A stretch of DNA of 64,000 bases from Sphingobacteriales bacterium 44-15. Lineage in GTDB: Bacteria; Bacteroidota; Bacteroidia; Chitinophagales; Chitinophagaceae. The number at the start of each line of letters is the position of its first letter. Position 1 is the first letter of the stretch. The DNA is taken from assembly GCA_001899685.1 (NCBI GenBank), contig MKWG01000026.1, forward strand, positions 44,023 to 108,022, in the 5' to 3' direction. Below are positions 46,901 through 54,766 of this stretch, piece by piece. The position numbers and the translations under genes are program-made. The notes beneath the pieces were generated by a model. It did not search any database. It had not been told where the DNA came from and saw only the letters and a program-made list of their open reading frames with translations.

Positions 46901-49695
46901 CGCACAATAGCGGCTGTATTGACCCAGGCTTCATAAGGAAGAAAAATGATATCCAGGAAATGGTGAAAAAGACCGCTCCCTGCATTACTTAATACATACA
47001 CAGTATGCGCATAATAACCGGCATCTTTAGGGCGGGCAATAAGGTCGCGCAATACCCGGATCACTGTCGGTAAAATCATCACTGCCACTACCGCTAACGC
47101 AATGAAATTACTTTTAGAAAATATCCAGCCGGTCAGCAACAACACCACGAAACTCAGCGCTACAAGACTGCGGCGAAGGTTATCAAAGATCTTCCAGCGG
47201 GAAAGCGGGGTAAGGGGATTGTTTTTGGATCTTTTGTCAGCTGCCGGTACCCGGGGAAAGAGCCACCTGGCAATTTGCCAGTCACCTCTTATCCAGCGGA
47301 TCCTGCGTTTCATGTCGGTGTAATAAGATGAGGGATAGGCTTCGTACAGTTGCACATCACTCAAAAAGCCCGAACGGGAATAACAGCCTTCCACAAGATC
47401 ATGGCTCAGTATCCGGTTTTCCGGGAAGCGCCCCTCCAGCGCTTTTATGAACATATCCACATCGTAAATACCTTTTCCTATAAACGACCCTTCCTTAAAC
47501 AAGTCCTGGTACACATCGGAAGTTGTTCTTGTATACGGATCAACTCCCGGCTCATTCCCGTGCATTCTTTCATACAGGGAACTTCGCATAGCCGGCAGGC
47601 TGTTTGAAACGCGGGGCTGCAAAATAGTATAGCCCCTCACTACGCGCTCCTTTTGCTCAGCATATCCGGGCCTGTTCAACGGATGCGCCAATGTTGCTAT
47701 CATCTTCCAGGCGCTTTCTCTGGGAAGATTTGTGTCTGTGTCGAGGGTGATCACAAATCTTACAGAAGGCAACACCTGCCCGTCGGCTATAATTACGGAG
47801 AAATTGCCGCGCTCATTTTTTCTCAACAACGCATTCAGCTCTTCCAGCTTACCTCTTTTCCTTTCATACCCCATCCACAACTTCTCTCTCGCATTCCATT
47901 TGCGCGGACGATGAAACAACATAAAGGCTCCGGGCGATACATGCTGATATTTTTTGTTCAGCAGTATTATTTTCTGCTTTACATGAGCTATCAGCACATC
48001 ATCTCCCTGCACATGCTCGGTATGCGCATCCTGAAAATCGGTGAGTAAAGCAAAATACAGGTTATCTTCCCTGTTGGCGATAAAACGCACTTCAAGCGCT
48101 TCTACCAACTGATCAATATCATTTGCAGACCCCAGCATGGTGGGTATGACCACTATCGTTCTCCATTGATCGGGGATGGCTTCTGCGAAATCCATCCGGG
48201 GGAGCGCTTCCGGTTTTATAGTAAGCGTAGATAGCCAGTTGACGAGCACAATGGCAGACTGGCTGGCGGCAATACCTGCAACAGAGACCAGGAGGTAAAG
48301 CTGCCAGTTTTGAGCATCGCCGTCATAGCCGGCATACAGCAGGAACCAACCCAATAAAAAAGTAAGTATGCTGATGCTTGTGATATAATAAAATAAAGGA
48401 GCCGCAGTAATAGCTCTTTTGATACGGTCAACGAATGGCAGCTTTACTCCGGCGGCCTGTTCCAATTGCCTTATGCCACTGCTTACCAGGAAATATCCCA
48501 CATGACTTTCACGAGTACCGGCAACCTGCTTCCGGGAAAGCTCAATAGCCAGCCGGGCCACTTCTACTTCCGGAGACCTGCTATATTTCGAAATTTTTTC
48601 AACAACATGGCGATAATTATCACGCGTATAAAAATCCATTTCGCCATATACCCCATTCAGATCTTCGCGTAGCGCTTTTTCAATGGCACTTTCCTGCTCC
48701 ACAAATTTTTTCCAGTCGGTGGCATTTAAAAAGCGAAGGCTATTGATGCTGTTGCTCACAGAAACCTGGCGGGCAGCCTGCTTCTGGTTTTCGATCAGTA
48801 CCAGTTCATTGCTGGTAAGCCCGGCATCAGAAAGCATTTCTTCCACCCAGCTTAATGGTAAGGTCAGCCCTGAGCCCCGGCCCTGGAGCCTTCGCACAAA
48901 TTCCGCTACAAAAGCGCCTTCCACCGGCGGATGGGAATGTGCCATTTCCGCTATCACCAGCACCATTTCTTTTGGTTTCTTTTCAGCCGCTTCTATCATG
49001 CGGTTTGCCCAATAGGCAGCCAGGTTTTTGTGCAGTATATCCAGCGCGATCTGCGTGGAGAGCCTGCGCATATTTTCTATAAGCGCCAGCCGCAGCATAA
49101 TGGGAATTGCCCAAAGCTCTCCTATCTGCAGAGTAGTAACAGATTGGTATGCACTTATAAAACCGGAGAGGCTCTCAAAATCCACCCGCCCATCGCTATG
49201 CGATATCAGCTCAACCACAATGTCATATACCCGCGGTAATCCCTCAGAGGCGCCGTTACCTAATTGAGGCAGCCCTTTACTGTATCCTTTTGGCAAATGT
49301 TTTTTACCTGTGAATACCTGCTCTTCTATCAGGTAAAAATTATCCAGCAGCCATTCTCCCGCGGGATCAATAGTATTCCCTTCCTTTACCTCTTCTGTGA
49401 GCAGGCTGTGCACTTCCATCAGTATCCGTTCATTATCTCCCAGCCTTTTCAGCATCCGCTCAGAAGGTCTTGCCTTTGCAAGGATATGCCTGCCGGCAAG
49501 CGAACGTGCATGCTGCTCCATCTGCTGAAGGGTGAAAAGCTCAGAACGCAGCGGCTCTTTCTCGGCCCCATATTTTTCAAATAAATTTTCAGAGAAGAGC
49601 GGTGTAATAAGATTCTTTTTCAATGCGGAAATAGCCTGTGGGAACAGGTCGTTCAAAACATCTCTCCCGGCGTTGTACTTTCTGCTGAATTTCAT
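40960..49695 (-). CDS. Cyclic beta-1,2-glucan synthase (NdvB type, GT84-GH94)
   Basis: The 2911-residue membrane enzyme is of the length seen in proteobacterial NdvB/Cgs. After an N-terminal helical part and two membrane helices (about 432-455 and 465-487) comes the glycosyltransferase region from VVIPTMLGSANDIDQL (about 515) with TLDTDTNLP (about 650-658), then further membrane helices around 820-870 and 970-1010. A glycoamylase-like region contains GVSESGYNMIDAAM and YRAFGVPGLGLKRGLGEDLV. The C-terminal phosphorylase part is GH94 with GSGDWNDGM near residue 2587, where Asp2593 is the expected general acid. It makes, elongates and cyclises beta-1,2-glucan. No NdvA exporter gene is adjacent. 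Confidence 0.93.
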   Translation of the reverse strand: MKFSRKYNAGRDVLNDLFPQAISALKKNLITPLFSENLFEKYGAEKEPLRSELFTLQQMEQHARSLAGRHILAKARPSERMLKRLGDNERILMEVHSLLTEEVKEGNTIDPAGEWLLDNFYLIEEQVFTGKKHLPKGYSKGLPQLGNGASEGLPRVYDIVVELISHSDGRVDFESLSGFISAYQSVTTLQIGELWAIPIMLRLALIENMRRLSTQIALDILHKNLAAYWANRMIEAAEKKPKEMVLVIAEMAHSHPPVEGAFVAEFVRRLQGRGSGLTLPLSWVEEMLSDAGLTSNELVLIENQKQAARQVSVSNSINSLRFLNATDWKKFVEQESAIEKALREDLNGVYGEMDFYTRDNYRHVVEKISKYSRSPEVEVARLAIELSRKQVAGTRESHVGYFLVSSGIRQLEQAAGVKLPFVDRIKRAITAAPLFYYITSISILTFLLGWFLLYAGYDGDAQNWQLYLLVSVAGIAASQSAIVLVNWLSTLTIKPEALPRMDFAEAIPDQWRTIVVIPTMLGSANDIDQLVEALEVRFIANREDNLYFALLTDFQDAHTEHVQGDDVLIAHVKQKIILLNKKYQHVSPGAFMLFHRPRKWNAREKLWMGYERKRGKLEELNALLRKNERGNFSVIIADGQVLPSVRFVITLDTDTNLPRESAWKMIATLAHPLNRPGYAEQKERVVRGYTILQPRVSNSLPAMRSSLYERMHGNEPGVDPYTRTTSDVYQDLFKEGSFIGKGIYDVDMFIKALEGRFPENRILSHDLVEGCYSRSGFLSDVQLYEAYPSSYYTDMKRRIRWIRGDWQIARWLFPRVPAADKRSKNNPLTPLSRWKIFDNLRRSLVALSFVVLLLTGWIFSKSNFIALAVVAVMILPTVIRVLRDLIARPKDAGYYAHTVYVLSNAGSGLFHHFLDIIFLPYEAWVNTAAIVRTAWRIFISRRKLLEWNPYRNTLRASPKTILEYYRAMWLAPLFAFSVLTFLISYHTTGIWYDWLLLGLWIVSPSIAWMVSKQREPRKAALSKEQLNYLQKLSRKIWAFFERFVGQEDNWLPPDNFQEAPSAKVAHRTSPTNIGLSLLANLTAYDFGYISVTRLLDRTTRALNTVQSLEKYRGHLYNWYDTRSLACLQPKYISSVDSGNFVGHLITLRQGLLALKEQPAFSGKCFDGLSDTVAVLKDLDQENRELEMLQRELELVRTNPPHDLYEVIASTDRLKTIATTWMHESEKREISVQLSEWGSLLMVQVNDIAADIVLLCPWIFLQPPTDKLIPVKVVPDRVPTLLELGEIQKSILPGVKEYYQPSNSPGEDQWLDLLVSQVIVSSRRAKERISIIDQLADTCSDLSEVDYDFLYSRSQRLLSIGYNADEHRRDNSFYDLLASEARLGNFTAIAQGKLPQESWFALGRQLTHAGGLPTLLSWSGSMFEYLMPMLVMPSYDNTLLNQTMKGVVVKQIAYGKKRNVPWGVSESGYNMIDAAMNYQYRAFGVPGLGLKRGLGEDLVISPYSTVMALMVMPKDSVENLQLMSAEGFEGNYGFYEAIDFTASRLPRGKEYAIVESFMVHHQGMSLLSLSHLLLSQPMQKRFMNDVQVQSTLLLLQERIPRVTAINAPAMHIAEQGVVSKEEDNPIRVINTPHTAVPEVQLLSNGRYHVMITNAGGGYSRWKDISVTRWREDSTCDNWGSFCFIKDVESDDCWTAAYQPLQKEGEHYEAVFSQGRAEFRRRDFSFETHSEIVVSPEDDVELRRVKITNRSRRKRIIEVTSYAEVVLAPQAADTAHPAFSNLFVQTSLRPEQHAIVCTRRPRSQHDKHYAMFHLMKAYNVRVMNISYETDRMKFTGRGNTIQQPYALQQQILSSTQGAVLDPIVSVRYVIEIEPQKTAIIDMVTGAAENEGLCNNMINKYQDKFLVDRGFELSWTHSQVVLRQINATEAEAQLYGRLASAVIYHNPALRGTPDIISRNNRGQSGLWSYAISGDIPIVLVQIEKIANVELVKQMIVAHAYWRMKGLAVDLVIWNEDHGSYRHSLQAEIQAMVAPFVGVQMSETSGGVFIRSTEQISAEDSILFQTVARIVISDKYGTLEEQVNRMTKVKNVIPYFTPVKFYASATMAAAPPEELLFFNSIGGFTKDGKEYVIVTDPDHLTPVPWCNILANPAFGSVISESGQCYTWLENAHEYRLTPWNNNPVGDLEGECYYLRDEESGKFWSPAPLPARGKTNYITRHGFGYSSFEHIEDGIHSVMTVFTDPESGVKFTIVQLHNRSGRSRKISVTGYVEWVLGEFRHKTEMYVVTSVDTGTGAVFARNTYNTEFENRVAFFDTDGTPGSFTCDRKEFLGRNGSCRNPEAMNKVRLSGKYGAALDPCAALQSILDFGTGEKHEIIFKLGAAKTHTEAVSILDKFKTSGSVHQSLYNVKQYWEHTLGVLQIHTPDEALNIIANGWLNYQALACRVWGRSGYYQSGGAFGFRDQLQDVLSLLFSSPEIARQQIVLNASRQFAEGDVQHWWHPPMGRGVRTTCSDDYLWLPFVVCKYISHTGDEAILDERISFLEGRALHPGEDSYYDLPVRSSLNADLYTHCVKAVTHGLRFGIHGLPLIGSGDWNDGMDKVGEEGKGESVWLAFFLYTILMEFSRIAGDRGDKPFEDKCLQEAQMLRKNIEAHAWDGTWYRRAYFDDGTPLGSAQNEECSIDSIAQSWGVLSGAADAERIATAMQSAAGRLVNRDAGLIQLLDPPFDKSSLNPGYIKGYVPGVRENGGQYTHAAIWFVMALLKLKEKSRGWDLLQMINPIHRSDNVESVQRYKVEPYVMAADVYAERSHLGRGGWTWYTGSAGWMYQLIIDFFVGMTKNGNRLYFDPCLPDEWVDIAVTYRYADTVYHITIHLAEDASAPVHIVENGESTNRDFIELVNDNTTHEVRIEVAKHR

Positions 49696-50020
49696 CTTTA
49701 TGTTACCTTTAAACAGACTATTGTTAACACAAACAATAGTCTGTCGAATTGTTTTGTGAGAAGTGGGACGATACGTGAGAAGTAAGACGATAAAGGTGAG
49801 TATCTCACATTTGTCTTCTGCCGTTTCACGTTTAACACCGGTAAGCCAATTATCATGCCCGCAGGAAAATCAGGGGTTTTAGCAGTAAAAGCGGGGAATT
49901 TTATCTACAATTTCTGCCGAGAATAGTGTATAACACAATAATAATCAGCCAAACTGTTAGCAGAGATGTATTGTTTGTCGTTTGTCGTTGCTTTGCTTTC
50001 TTCGCGAGCTTGCGTGAAAA
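49696..50020. other. 325-bp region upstream of the glucan synthase
   Basis: It holds the 13-bp palindrome at 49713-49744 and, at about 49755-49836, an imperfect inverted repeat of the GTGAGA/TTCACGT family (GTGAGAAGT, CGTGAGAAGTAAGACG, CTCACATTTGTCTTCT, TTTCACG). The rest shows no gene. It also follows the stop of the SET-domain gene on the same strand. Confidence 0.55.
49713..49744. promoter_or_regulatory. Perfect 13-bp palindrome just upstream of the glucan synthase start
   Basis: ACAGACTATTGTT (49713-49725) and AACAATAGTCTGT (49732-49744) are exact reverse complements around a 6-base centre. The nearest edge is 17 bases from the ATG at 49695. It could be an operator for a dimeric regulator or a hairpin in the mRNA leader that hides the ribosome site. 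No T tract follows, so it is not an ordinary terminator. Confidence 0.75.
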
Positions 50021-50449
50021 TCAGGATTTCTTTTTACGATCAATTTTCATATTGTGGCGAATGACATCCCAGTATTCCTTGCCATAGCCGACAAGAATTT
50101 CTCCTCCGGCGGGAATATCGTGTGTGGAGCAGATATATACTTTCAATCCTTCCGTTTTATATACGGCATTATTGGAGATACCTTTTATCCTGGTCAATCC
50201 TCTCGCATCATTGGCATAGCGGGCCACATAATCCGGGTGGGGAGCAGCATCAATGACATGATTGCGGTTGATATAATAGATATAGCCGTTTTTCCCTTCA
50301 TCGTGGTTCACATCCTTCCAGCGGGATATGGTGCCTTTATATTCTACGATCTTTGTGCCTTTGGGTATCACTTTTTTGGTAAATAAGCCTTTACCGGCAC
50401 GGGGTAGCATAGATTTTTTAACTATAAGTTGCCGCTCTAAAAGTGCCAT
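50021..50449 (-). CDS. SET-domain protein (lysine methyltransferase-like)
   Basis: The start at 50449 (MALLERQLIVKKSMLPRAGK) gives 142 residues; an ATG at 50485 adds 12 residues. SET-domain features are SMLPRAGKGLFTKKVIPKGT, the YIYYINRNHVIDA segment, YARYANDARG-like pattern ARYANDARGLTR, SNNAVYK and ILVGYGKEYW. The family methylates protein lysines with S-adenosylmethionine. Bacterial members act on ribosomal or nucleoid proteins or have no known target; nothing next to it names a substrate. Confidence 0.85.
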   Translation of the reverse strand: MALLERQLIVKKSMLPRAGKGLFTKKVIPKGTKIVEYKGTISRWKDVNHDEGKNGYIYYINRNHVIDAAPHPDYVARYANDARGLTRIKGISNNAVYKTEGLKVYICSTHDIPAGGEILVGYGKEYWDVIRHNMKIDRKKKS

Positions 50450-50537
50450 ATTGTTCTGTAGCTGTATATTACTACAACCTTGCAAATTATGAGGCGGCAG
50501 AGGAATTATAAAATATATTTCGGAAAGAAAATAGCCC

Positions 50538-50545
50538 TATATTTG
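50538..50545 (+). promoter_or_regulatory. Bacteroidota -7 box of the tRNA-Gln gene
   Basis: TATATTTG matches TAnnTTTG exactly and ends 9 bases before the first base of the mature tRNA. The -33 region is TTTC about 17 bases upstream, three of four matches at slightly short spacing. Confidence 0.6.
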
Positions 50546-50554
50546 CAGCCCTAT

Positions 50555-50625
50555 TGCCCGATCGTATAGTGGTAGTACATCAGATTCTGGCTCTGATAGC
50601 CTTGGTTCGAATCCAGGTCGGGTAA
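50555..50625 (+). tRNA. tRNA-Gln (anticodon CTG)
   Basis: A full cloverleaf of 71 bases can be folded. The acceptor stem TGCCCGA pairs with TCGGGTA with one G-T pair. The D arm is GTAT-AGTGGTA-GTAC, the anticodon arm TCAGA-TTCTGGC-TCTGA, and the T arm CTTGG-TTCGAAT-CCAGG. The anticodon CTG reads CAG, and U1-A72 fits tRNA-Gln. The 3' CCA is not encoded (the gene ends A, then CAAAA). Confidence 0.95.
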
Positions 50626-50632
50626 CAAAATT

Positions 50633-50660
50633 AAACCGCATATTATATTGCGGTTTTTTA
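50633..50660 (+). terminator. Intrinsic terminator after tRNA-Gln
   Basis: AAACCGCA (50633-50640) pairs with TGCGGTTT (50649-50656) around an 8-base loop and continues as TTTA. It begins 8 bases after the tRNA. Confidence 0.75.
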
Positions 50661-50807
50661 TTTAATGAATGTCTCCTTATATAAAAAACCTGTCATTTCT
50701 TTGTTTAGAATAACATGTCTTTTTAATTCATATGTCTTTTCCGAAGCATAGCAAACGAAGCACTGATGTTGAATGTAAGCTCTCCAAAACTGTAGGCCTT
50801 GTGCATT

Positions 50808-52004
50808 TCATGTTCCCTTCCTTTTTTGAAAAACAACAACTATCAATATTATAATAGCCACAGCAATAGCATAGCTGAGGCCTAATTCCTTCTGATTTTG
50901 CGCCTGTATAGCTAATGCAATTGTATAAGTAAGTAAGGAAGTGATGATATAATTCCCACCCGAAGTAACTCCTGCTGCAAGCCCTGCCATGTTCGGGAAC
51001 ATCGTAAGGTTACGCGTAAAATAGTTGGTGAAATTAAACCCACCCATAAAATGGATTATACCTGCAAAAGCAACCAATGTATAAATATTGGTAACAAAAA
51101 AAGCTTCTGCAATCATCAAAATGACTATTATTACTTGCACAAAGCTCGCAATGAATGTCTTTTTGAATAATGGTTTATGAATATTGCCCTTGGCAAGAAA
51201 ACCGCCGCACATCCATGCAATACCCAAAACCAGCGCTGCATATCCTGCAGCTACGGGACTATATCCCATCCGATGCTCTAAAATAAAAGCTCCGCTCAAA
51301 CCATAGATCATTACTATTCCAAAGGAAACTCCCGCCATACCCATTCCTGTCAGGAACGCAGGTGTGGTCAATAGAATGTTGTAAGAAGAGAGAACATTTT
51401 TTATTTTAAATTTAGAGAAAGCATTCAAGGTTTCCCCCGAATAAAAAATCTCACAGATAAATATTAAACCGCTGTATATCCCAAGAAAATAAAAATTGGC
51501 CCGCCAGCTAAAAAAGTGTTCCAGGTAACCACCCAAAAAAGGCGCAACAATTGGCGCCACACTCCATACAATAGTAATGATGCTGACATAATATTTGCGC
51601 TTATCCCCTTCGTAAACATCTACAAAGAATGCTCTTTTTGCCACAGCTATAAACCCGATATTGATACCCTGCACAACACGCAACAAAACAATAAAATCTA
51701 TATTTTCCGATGCAGCAATCAAAAATGAAGTGGTGGAAAATAATACGAGAGAGATCATTGACAAAACATATCTTCCGTAAGTGTCCAGCAGGCTGCCAAC
51801 AAAGAATTGGGAAATTCCATAGCTGATTAAAAAAGACGATAGTGTCAATTGCACTTGCTGATCACTAACGTGCAGACTGGTAGCCATGGCAGGCATCGAG
51901 GGCAAATAAATATCTGTTGCCAAACCTGCCAGTGATACCAAAATATATGAGAGAACTGTCGCTTTTAACTTGTGATGGTCTTTGACATATCGCACTTTCT
52001 GCAT
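50808..52004 (-). CDS. MFS transporter, Bcr/CflA drug resistance type
   Basis: From the start at 52004 (MQKVRYVKDHHKLKATVLSY) the protein has 398 residues and twelve hydrophobic segments; ATGs further upstream to 52124 add 40 residues unlike the family. ATDIYLPSMPAMATSLHVSD and QQVQLTLSSFLISYGISQFF are the typical first helices of Bcr/CflA proton antiporters, followed by the SLLDTYGRYVL loop (D-x-x-GR-type motif A). It would export a drug or metabolite across the inner membrane. No regulator gene is adjacent. Confidence 0.88.
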   Translation of the reverse strand: MQKVRYVKDHHKLKATVLSYILVSLAGLATDIYLPSMPAMATSLHVSDQQVQLTLSSFLISYGISQFFVGSLLDTYGRYVLSMISLVLFSTTSFLIAASENIDFIVLLRVVQGINIGFIAVAKRAFFVDVYEGDKRKYYVSIITIVWSVAPIVAPFLGGYLEHFFSWRANFYFLGIYSGLIFICEIFYSGETLNAFSKFKIKNVLSSYNILLTTPAFLTGMGMAGVSFGIVMIYGLSGAFILEHRMGYSPVAAGYAALVLGIAWMCGGFLAKGNIHKPLFKKTFIASFVQVIIVILMIAEAFFVTNIYTLVAFAGIIHFMGGFNFTNYFTRNLTMFPNMAGLAAGVTSGGNYIITSLLTYTIALAIQAQNQKELGLSYAIAVAIIILIVVVFQKRKGT

Positions 52005-52359
52005 AAAACCTGCCTTCCGGGGTTCCCCCTTTAACTTTTCATTGAAATATCCTTTAAGTACCGCTACCTGGGTTATGCAGTTCATCTTGCATGTCCCCGG
52101 GAGCAGTCTTCTTTTCCCATTCATCCCGGTCCGCTTCCTCTTTAATTAACCCGGAATATATCCCTGCAAGAAACAAACACCACTGCTATACAATTGCAAT
52201 TTACAATGTAGAAGTCTATTTATTCAACAGTTGGGTGTATTTCAAATTTTCGCTTCATACGCGGCATTCCGGTCGGTGTCTCACCGACCGGCAGCGGGGG
52301 CTACAGGCGGGGGTCTCCGCCCACCTGCGAAAATTTGAAATACACCCCAACAGTTTCAA
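52005..52359. other. 355-bp intergenic region with repeat copy B
   Basis: The region lies between the MFS start and the stop of the ZU5-like lipoprotein gene. It is mostly occupied by the long-armed inverted repeat at 52233-52347. The part next to the MFS gene would carry its promoter or an N-terminal extension if the ATG at 52124 is used. Confidence 0.5.
52233..52347. repeat. Long-armed intergenic inverted repeat, copy B
   Basis: The 21-base arms 52233-52253 (GGGTGTATTTCAAATTTTCG plus C) and 52327-52347 are perfect reverse complements. Inside, CCGGTCGGTG (52269-52278) and CACCGACCGG (52282-52291) make a second perfect hairpin with a TCT loop. GTGTCTCACCGACCGG (52276-52291) matches copy A (28271-28286) at 15 of 16 bases. 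It lies between the MFS and ZU5-like lipoprotein genes. Confidence 0.9.
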
Positions 52360-54081
52360 TTACTCATATTTCGGCAGCGCTTCATCCCAGTGCAGGCGGG
52401 TAGTGAAATTATCAGGCACATAATCAGGAAAATCGAAATAGAGCCCTGCTGCCATGCCGGTGCCGGTCTTCAGCGGCATTTCTCCGGCTTTGATGGAAGC
52501 CTTGCCATCTGATTGAGAGAACCGGAGCGGGATGATGGTTTCATGGAATCCCTGTATCTCAATGGCTTCGGGCACATGATCATTGGAGCCGCCACTGTGG
52601 CAATCCACAAATTTGCGGTGACTCATGAGCACATCTTCCGCTATGAAGCGGATCTTTATATCAAAGCCATCGGGTTTGTTCACCACGCGGCCGCTCAACC
52701 CGCCGGCTTCCGTATTTTTTTTCCGCTCTACCTTAATCTCGTGGATAGCATCCCAATTCACAGTATAGTCGCCGCAACCATCCATGGTAGTATGACTGGT
52801 ATAGCCTCCGGCAGGCATGTCAATAATCCCTACACAACTCTGATGGAAATTGGTTTCATTCACCATGGGCACCTGTCCCTGCCTGAAGAAGCCTTCTGCA
52901 TCGCCGCGAAAACGTAAAACGAGTTTCACTTTTTTGGTAAGTGCACCGCCCGGACTTTCCACTTTATCATAGTACATATCAACAAGCCATTCGTTCAGCA
53001 GCTTCGTTGCAGCAGCAGCTTCCGATGCTACTTCCACCATACCGGAAGCGTAGGGGCCTGAAGCAGGAATATCGCAGGCGATCATGCCGGGTGTCCAGAG
53101 CGCCACGGTAACCGCAACGTTGTTGATCTTTACAGAGCGTTTGCTTTTCCCCGGGTCTTCTCCAAAGCTGCCATAGATCCACAGGCGGCTCGGATAATCA
53201 AGTCCCCCGGTATGTACCTCCGTTTCATTCACCTGCATATAGTCAATGTGAAATTCAGTACGGATAGTAATATTTGACACAAGCAGGAACTGTCCTTTTC
53301 GTTTCATCTTTACGGCTACACTTACAGCTTCAGGATTTACTTTAGGTGCTGAGTTGGGTGCATGATAGTGTGTTTTATTACCCTGACCTTCGAGAGAACC
53401 TGCGCCGGCATAACTCCAGGCTCCGAGATATTCGTTGCCAGGATGGTAAGGCTGCATCACAGGACTTCCTTCAGGCTGGGGAATATCGCCATAGTCGTCA
53501 GGTACGGTAGCCATTACCCGAAGATCAAGCTGTGCCCCGGGATCAACCAGCGCTTCTGAAGGGTCAATATAGAAATAAGGGAAAAAGCCCCAGTCGCTGA
53601 AATGGGTTGTGCTTACGGAGAGCGTGTGATTCTCTTTATCCAGCGCAGGTTCTGCTGCATGAAACCATTTGCCGCTTTGATCCTGGTACGCGACGCCGAG
53701 CAATTCAGGCACTGTATTTTTTATACTGTCTTCATCATACCGGAAGCGGATGGTTACCGGCTTCAGGAATTTGATTTCGTGAGGCGTTAAGCGGTAAGCT
53801 TTTCCATATCCTTCGGGTAGTTTATTCACAACCGGCTGTACAGTGATCTCCTGATCACCTGCCAGCGCTCCCGCGGGTATGATGATGCTGAGATCGCCAT
53901 CGGGGCTGGTGATGGCACCACCTGCAGCGCCTATGGTTTTAGTGACAGCAGTTCCGTTGGGAGCGCCGGATTCAGTAACCAGCGGATCTGCATTGGGAAC
54001 CGGGGAAAGAGTATCCGTTTTGGAACAGGCAAAAGCAAGCGGGATCAGGAAGAAGCTGAGCCACCGGTTTATCTTTGTCAT
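52360..54081 (-). CDS. Secreted lipoprotein with ZU5-like domain
   Basis: From 54081 (MTKINRWLSFFLIPLAFACS) the protein has 573 residues and a lipoprotein signal with lipobox FAC at about residue 19. Residues about 45-170 (GAAGGAITSPDGDLSIIIPA, GALAGDQEITVQPV, LKPVTIRFRYDED, THFSDWGFF) resemble ZU5-type domains found in secreted bacterial proteins. The remaining 400 residues are beta-rich and not recognised. It is probably an outer-membrane surface protein. It is divergent from DUF2200, 150 bp away. Confidence 0.8.
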   Translation of the reverse strand: MTKINRWLSFFLIPLAFACSKTDTLSPVPNADPLVTESGAPNGTAVTKTIGAAGGAITSPDGDLSIIIPAGALAGDQEITVQPVVNKLPEGYGKAYRLTPHEIKFLKPVTIRFRYDEDSIKNTVPELLGVAYQDQSGKWFHAAEPALDKENHTLSVSTTHFSDWGFFPYFYIDPSEALVDPGAQLDLRVMATVPDDYGDIPQPEGSPVMQPYHPGNEYLGAWSYAGAGSLEGQGNKTHYHAPNSAPKVNPEAVSVAVKMKRKGQFLLVSNITIRTEFHIDYMQVNETEVHTGGLDYPSRLWIYGSFGEDPGKSKRSVKINNVAVTVALWTPGMIACDIPASGPYASGMVEVASEAAAATKLLNEWLVDMYYDKVESPGGALTKKVKLVLRFRGDAEGFFRQGQVPMVNETNFHQSCVGIIDMPAGGYTSHTTMDGCGDYTVNWDAIHEIKVERKKNTEAGGLSGRVVNKPDGFDIKIRFIAEDVLMSHRKFVDCHSGGSNDHVPEAIEIQGFHETIIPLRFSQSDGKASIKAGEMPLKTGTGMAAGLYFDFPDYVPDNFTTRLHWDEALPKYE

Positions 54082-54231
54082 AAATAAAATGTTTGAATAA
54101 CGATAATGCCGCAAGATTACTAACGAAGGAAAACGCCGGAAAGCAGTATTGCAACGAATTGAGCAAAGTGGTGTATGAATGGGAAAAAAGCTTTTTTTGT
54201 ACCTAACTTTAATTAAATAATACCAACTAAA

Positions 54232-54582
54232 ATGGATAATGCAAGAGTATATAAAATGCCTTTTGCAAGCGTTTATCCGCATTATATCCAAAAAGCGGAG
54301 AGAAAAGGCCGTACGAAAGCCGAAGTAGATGAGATCATATACTGGCTGACAGGGTATAATGAAAAAACATTGCAAAAGTACCTTGAGAATAAAACTGATC
54401 TTGAAACCTTTTTCGCCCGGGCGCCGCAGATAAACCCAAATGCTTCAAAGATCACAGGGGTCATTTGCGGATACCGTATAGAAGAGATTGAGGATGATCT
54501 CATGCAAAAGATCCGTTATTTAGATAAGCTGGTTGATGAATTGGCAAAGGGAAAGGCAATGGAGAAGATCTTAAGGAAGTAA
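54232..54582 (+). CDS. DUF2200 family protein
   Basis: The 116-residue protein begins [20 protein letters not shown] and has [20 protein letters not shown] and [20 protein letters not shown], the DUF2200 pattern. It is soluble and mostly helical. Function is unknown; related proteins are widespread single-gene units. It is followed by 184 bp without a gene before queD. Confidence 0.9.
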   Translation: MDNARVYKMPFASVYPHYIQKAERKGRTKAEVDEIIYWLTGYNEKTLQKYLENKTDLETFFARAPQINPNASKITGVICGYRIEEIEDDLMQKIRYLDKLVDELAKGKAMEKILRK

Positions 54583-54766
54583 GCGGTTTTACCCGCACAC
54601 CTGTATGAAATTTACAAACCGGTGCGGAACAGGCTAAAAGACAACATGTTTCTTCAATAGAAATTAAATCCTGCTGATGCCTGGAATTATTTATTTACAG
54701 CAAGTGCTTGTTCGGCGCTGCTGAAAGTGGCGGCTGCACAGGATGGCACCCTGCAGGCAACACTGT

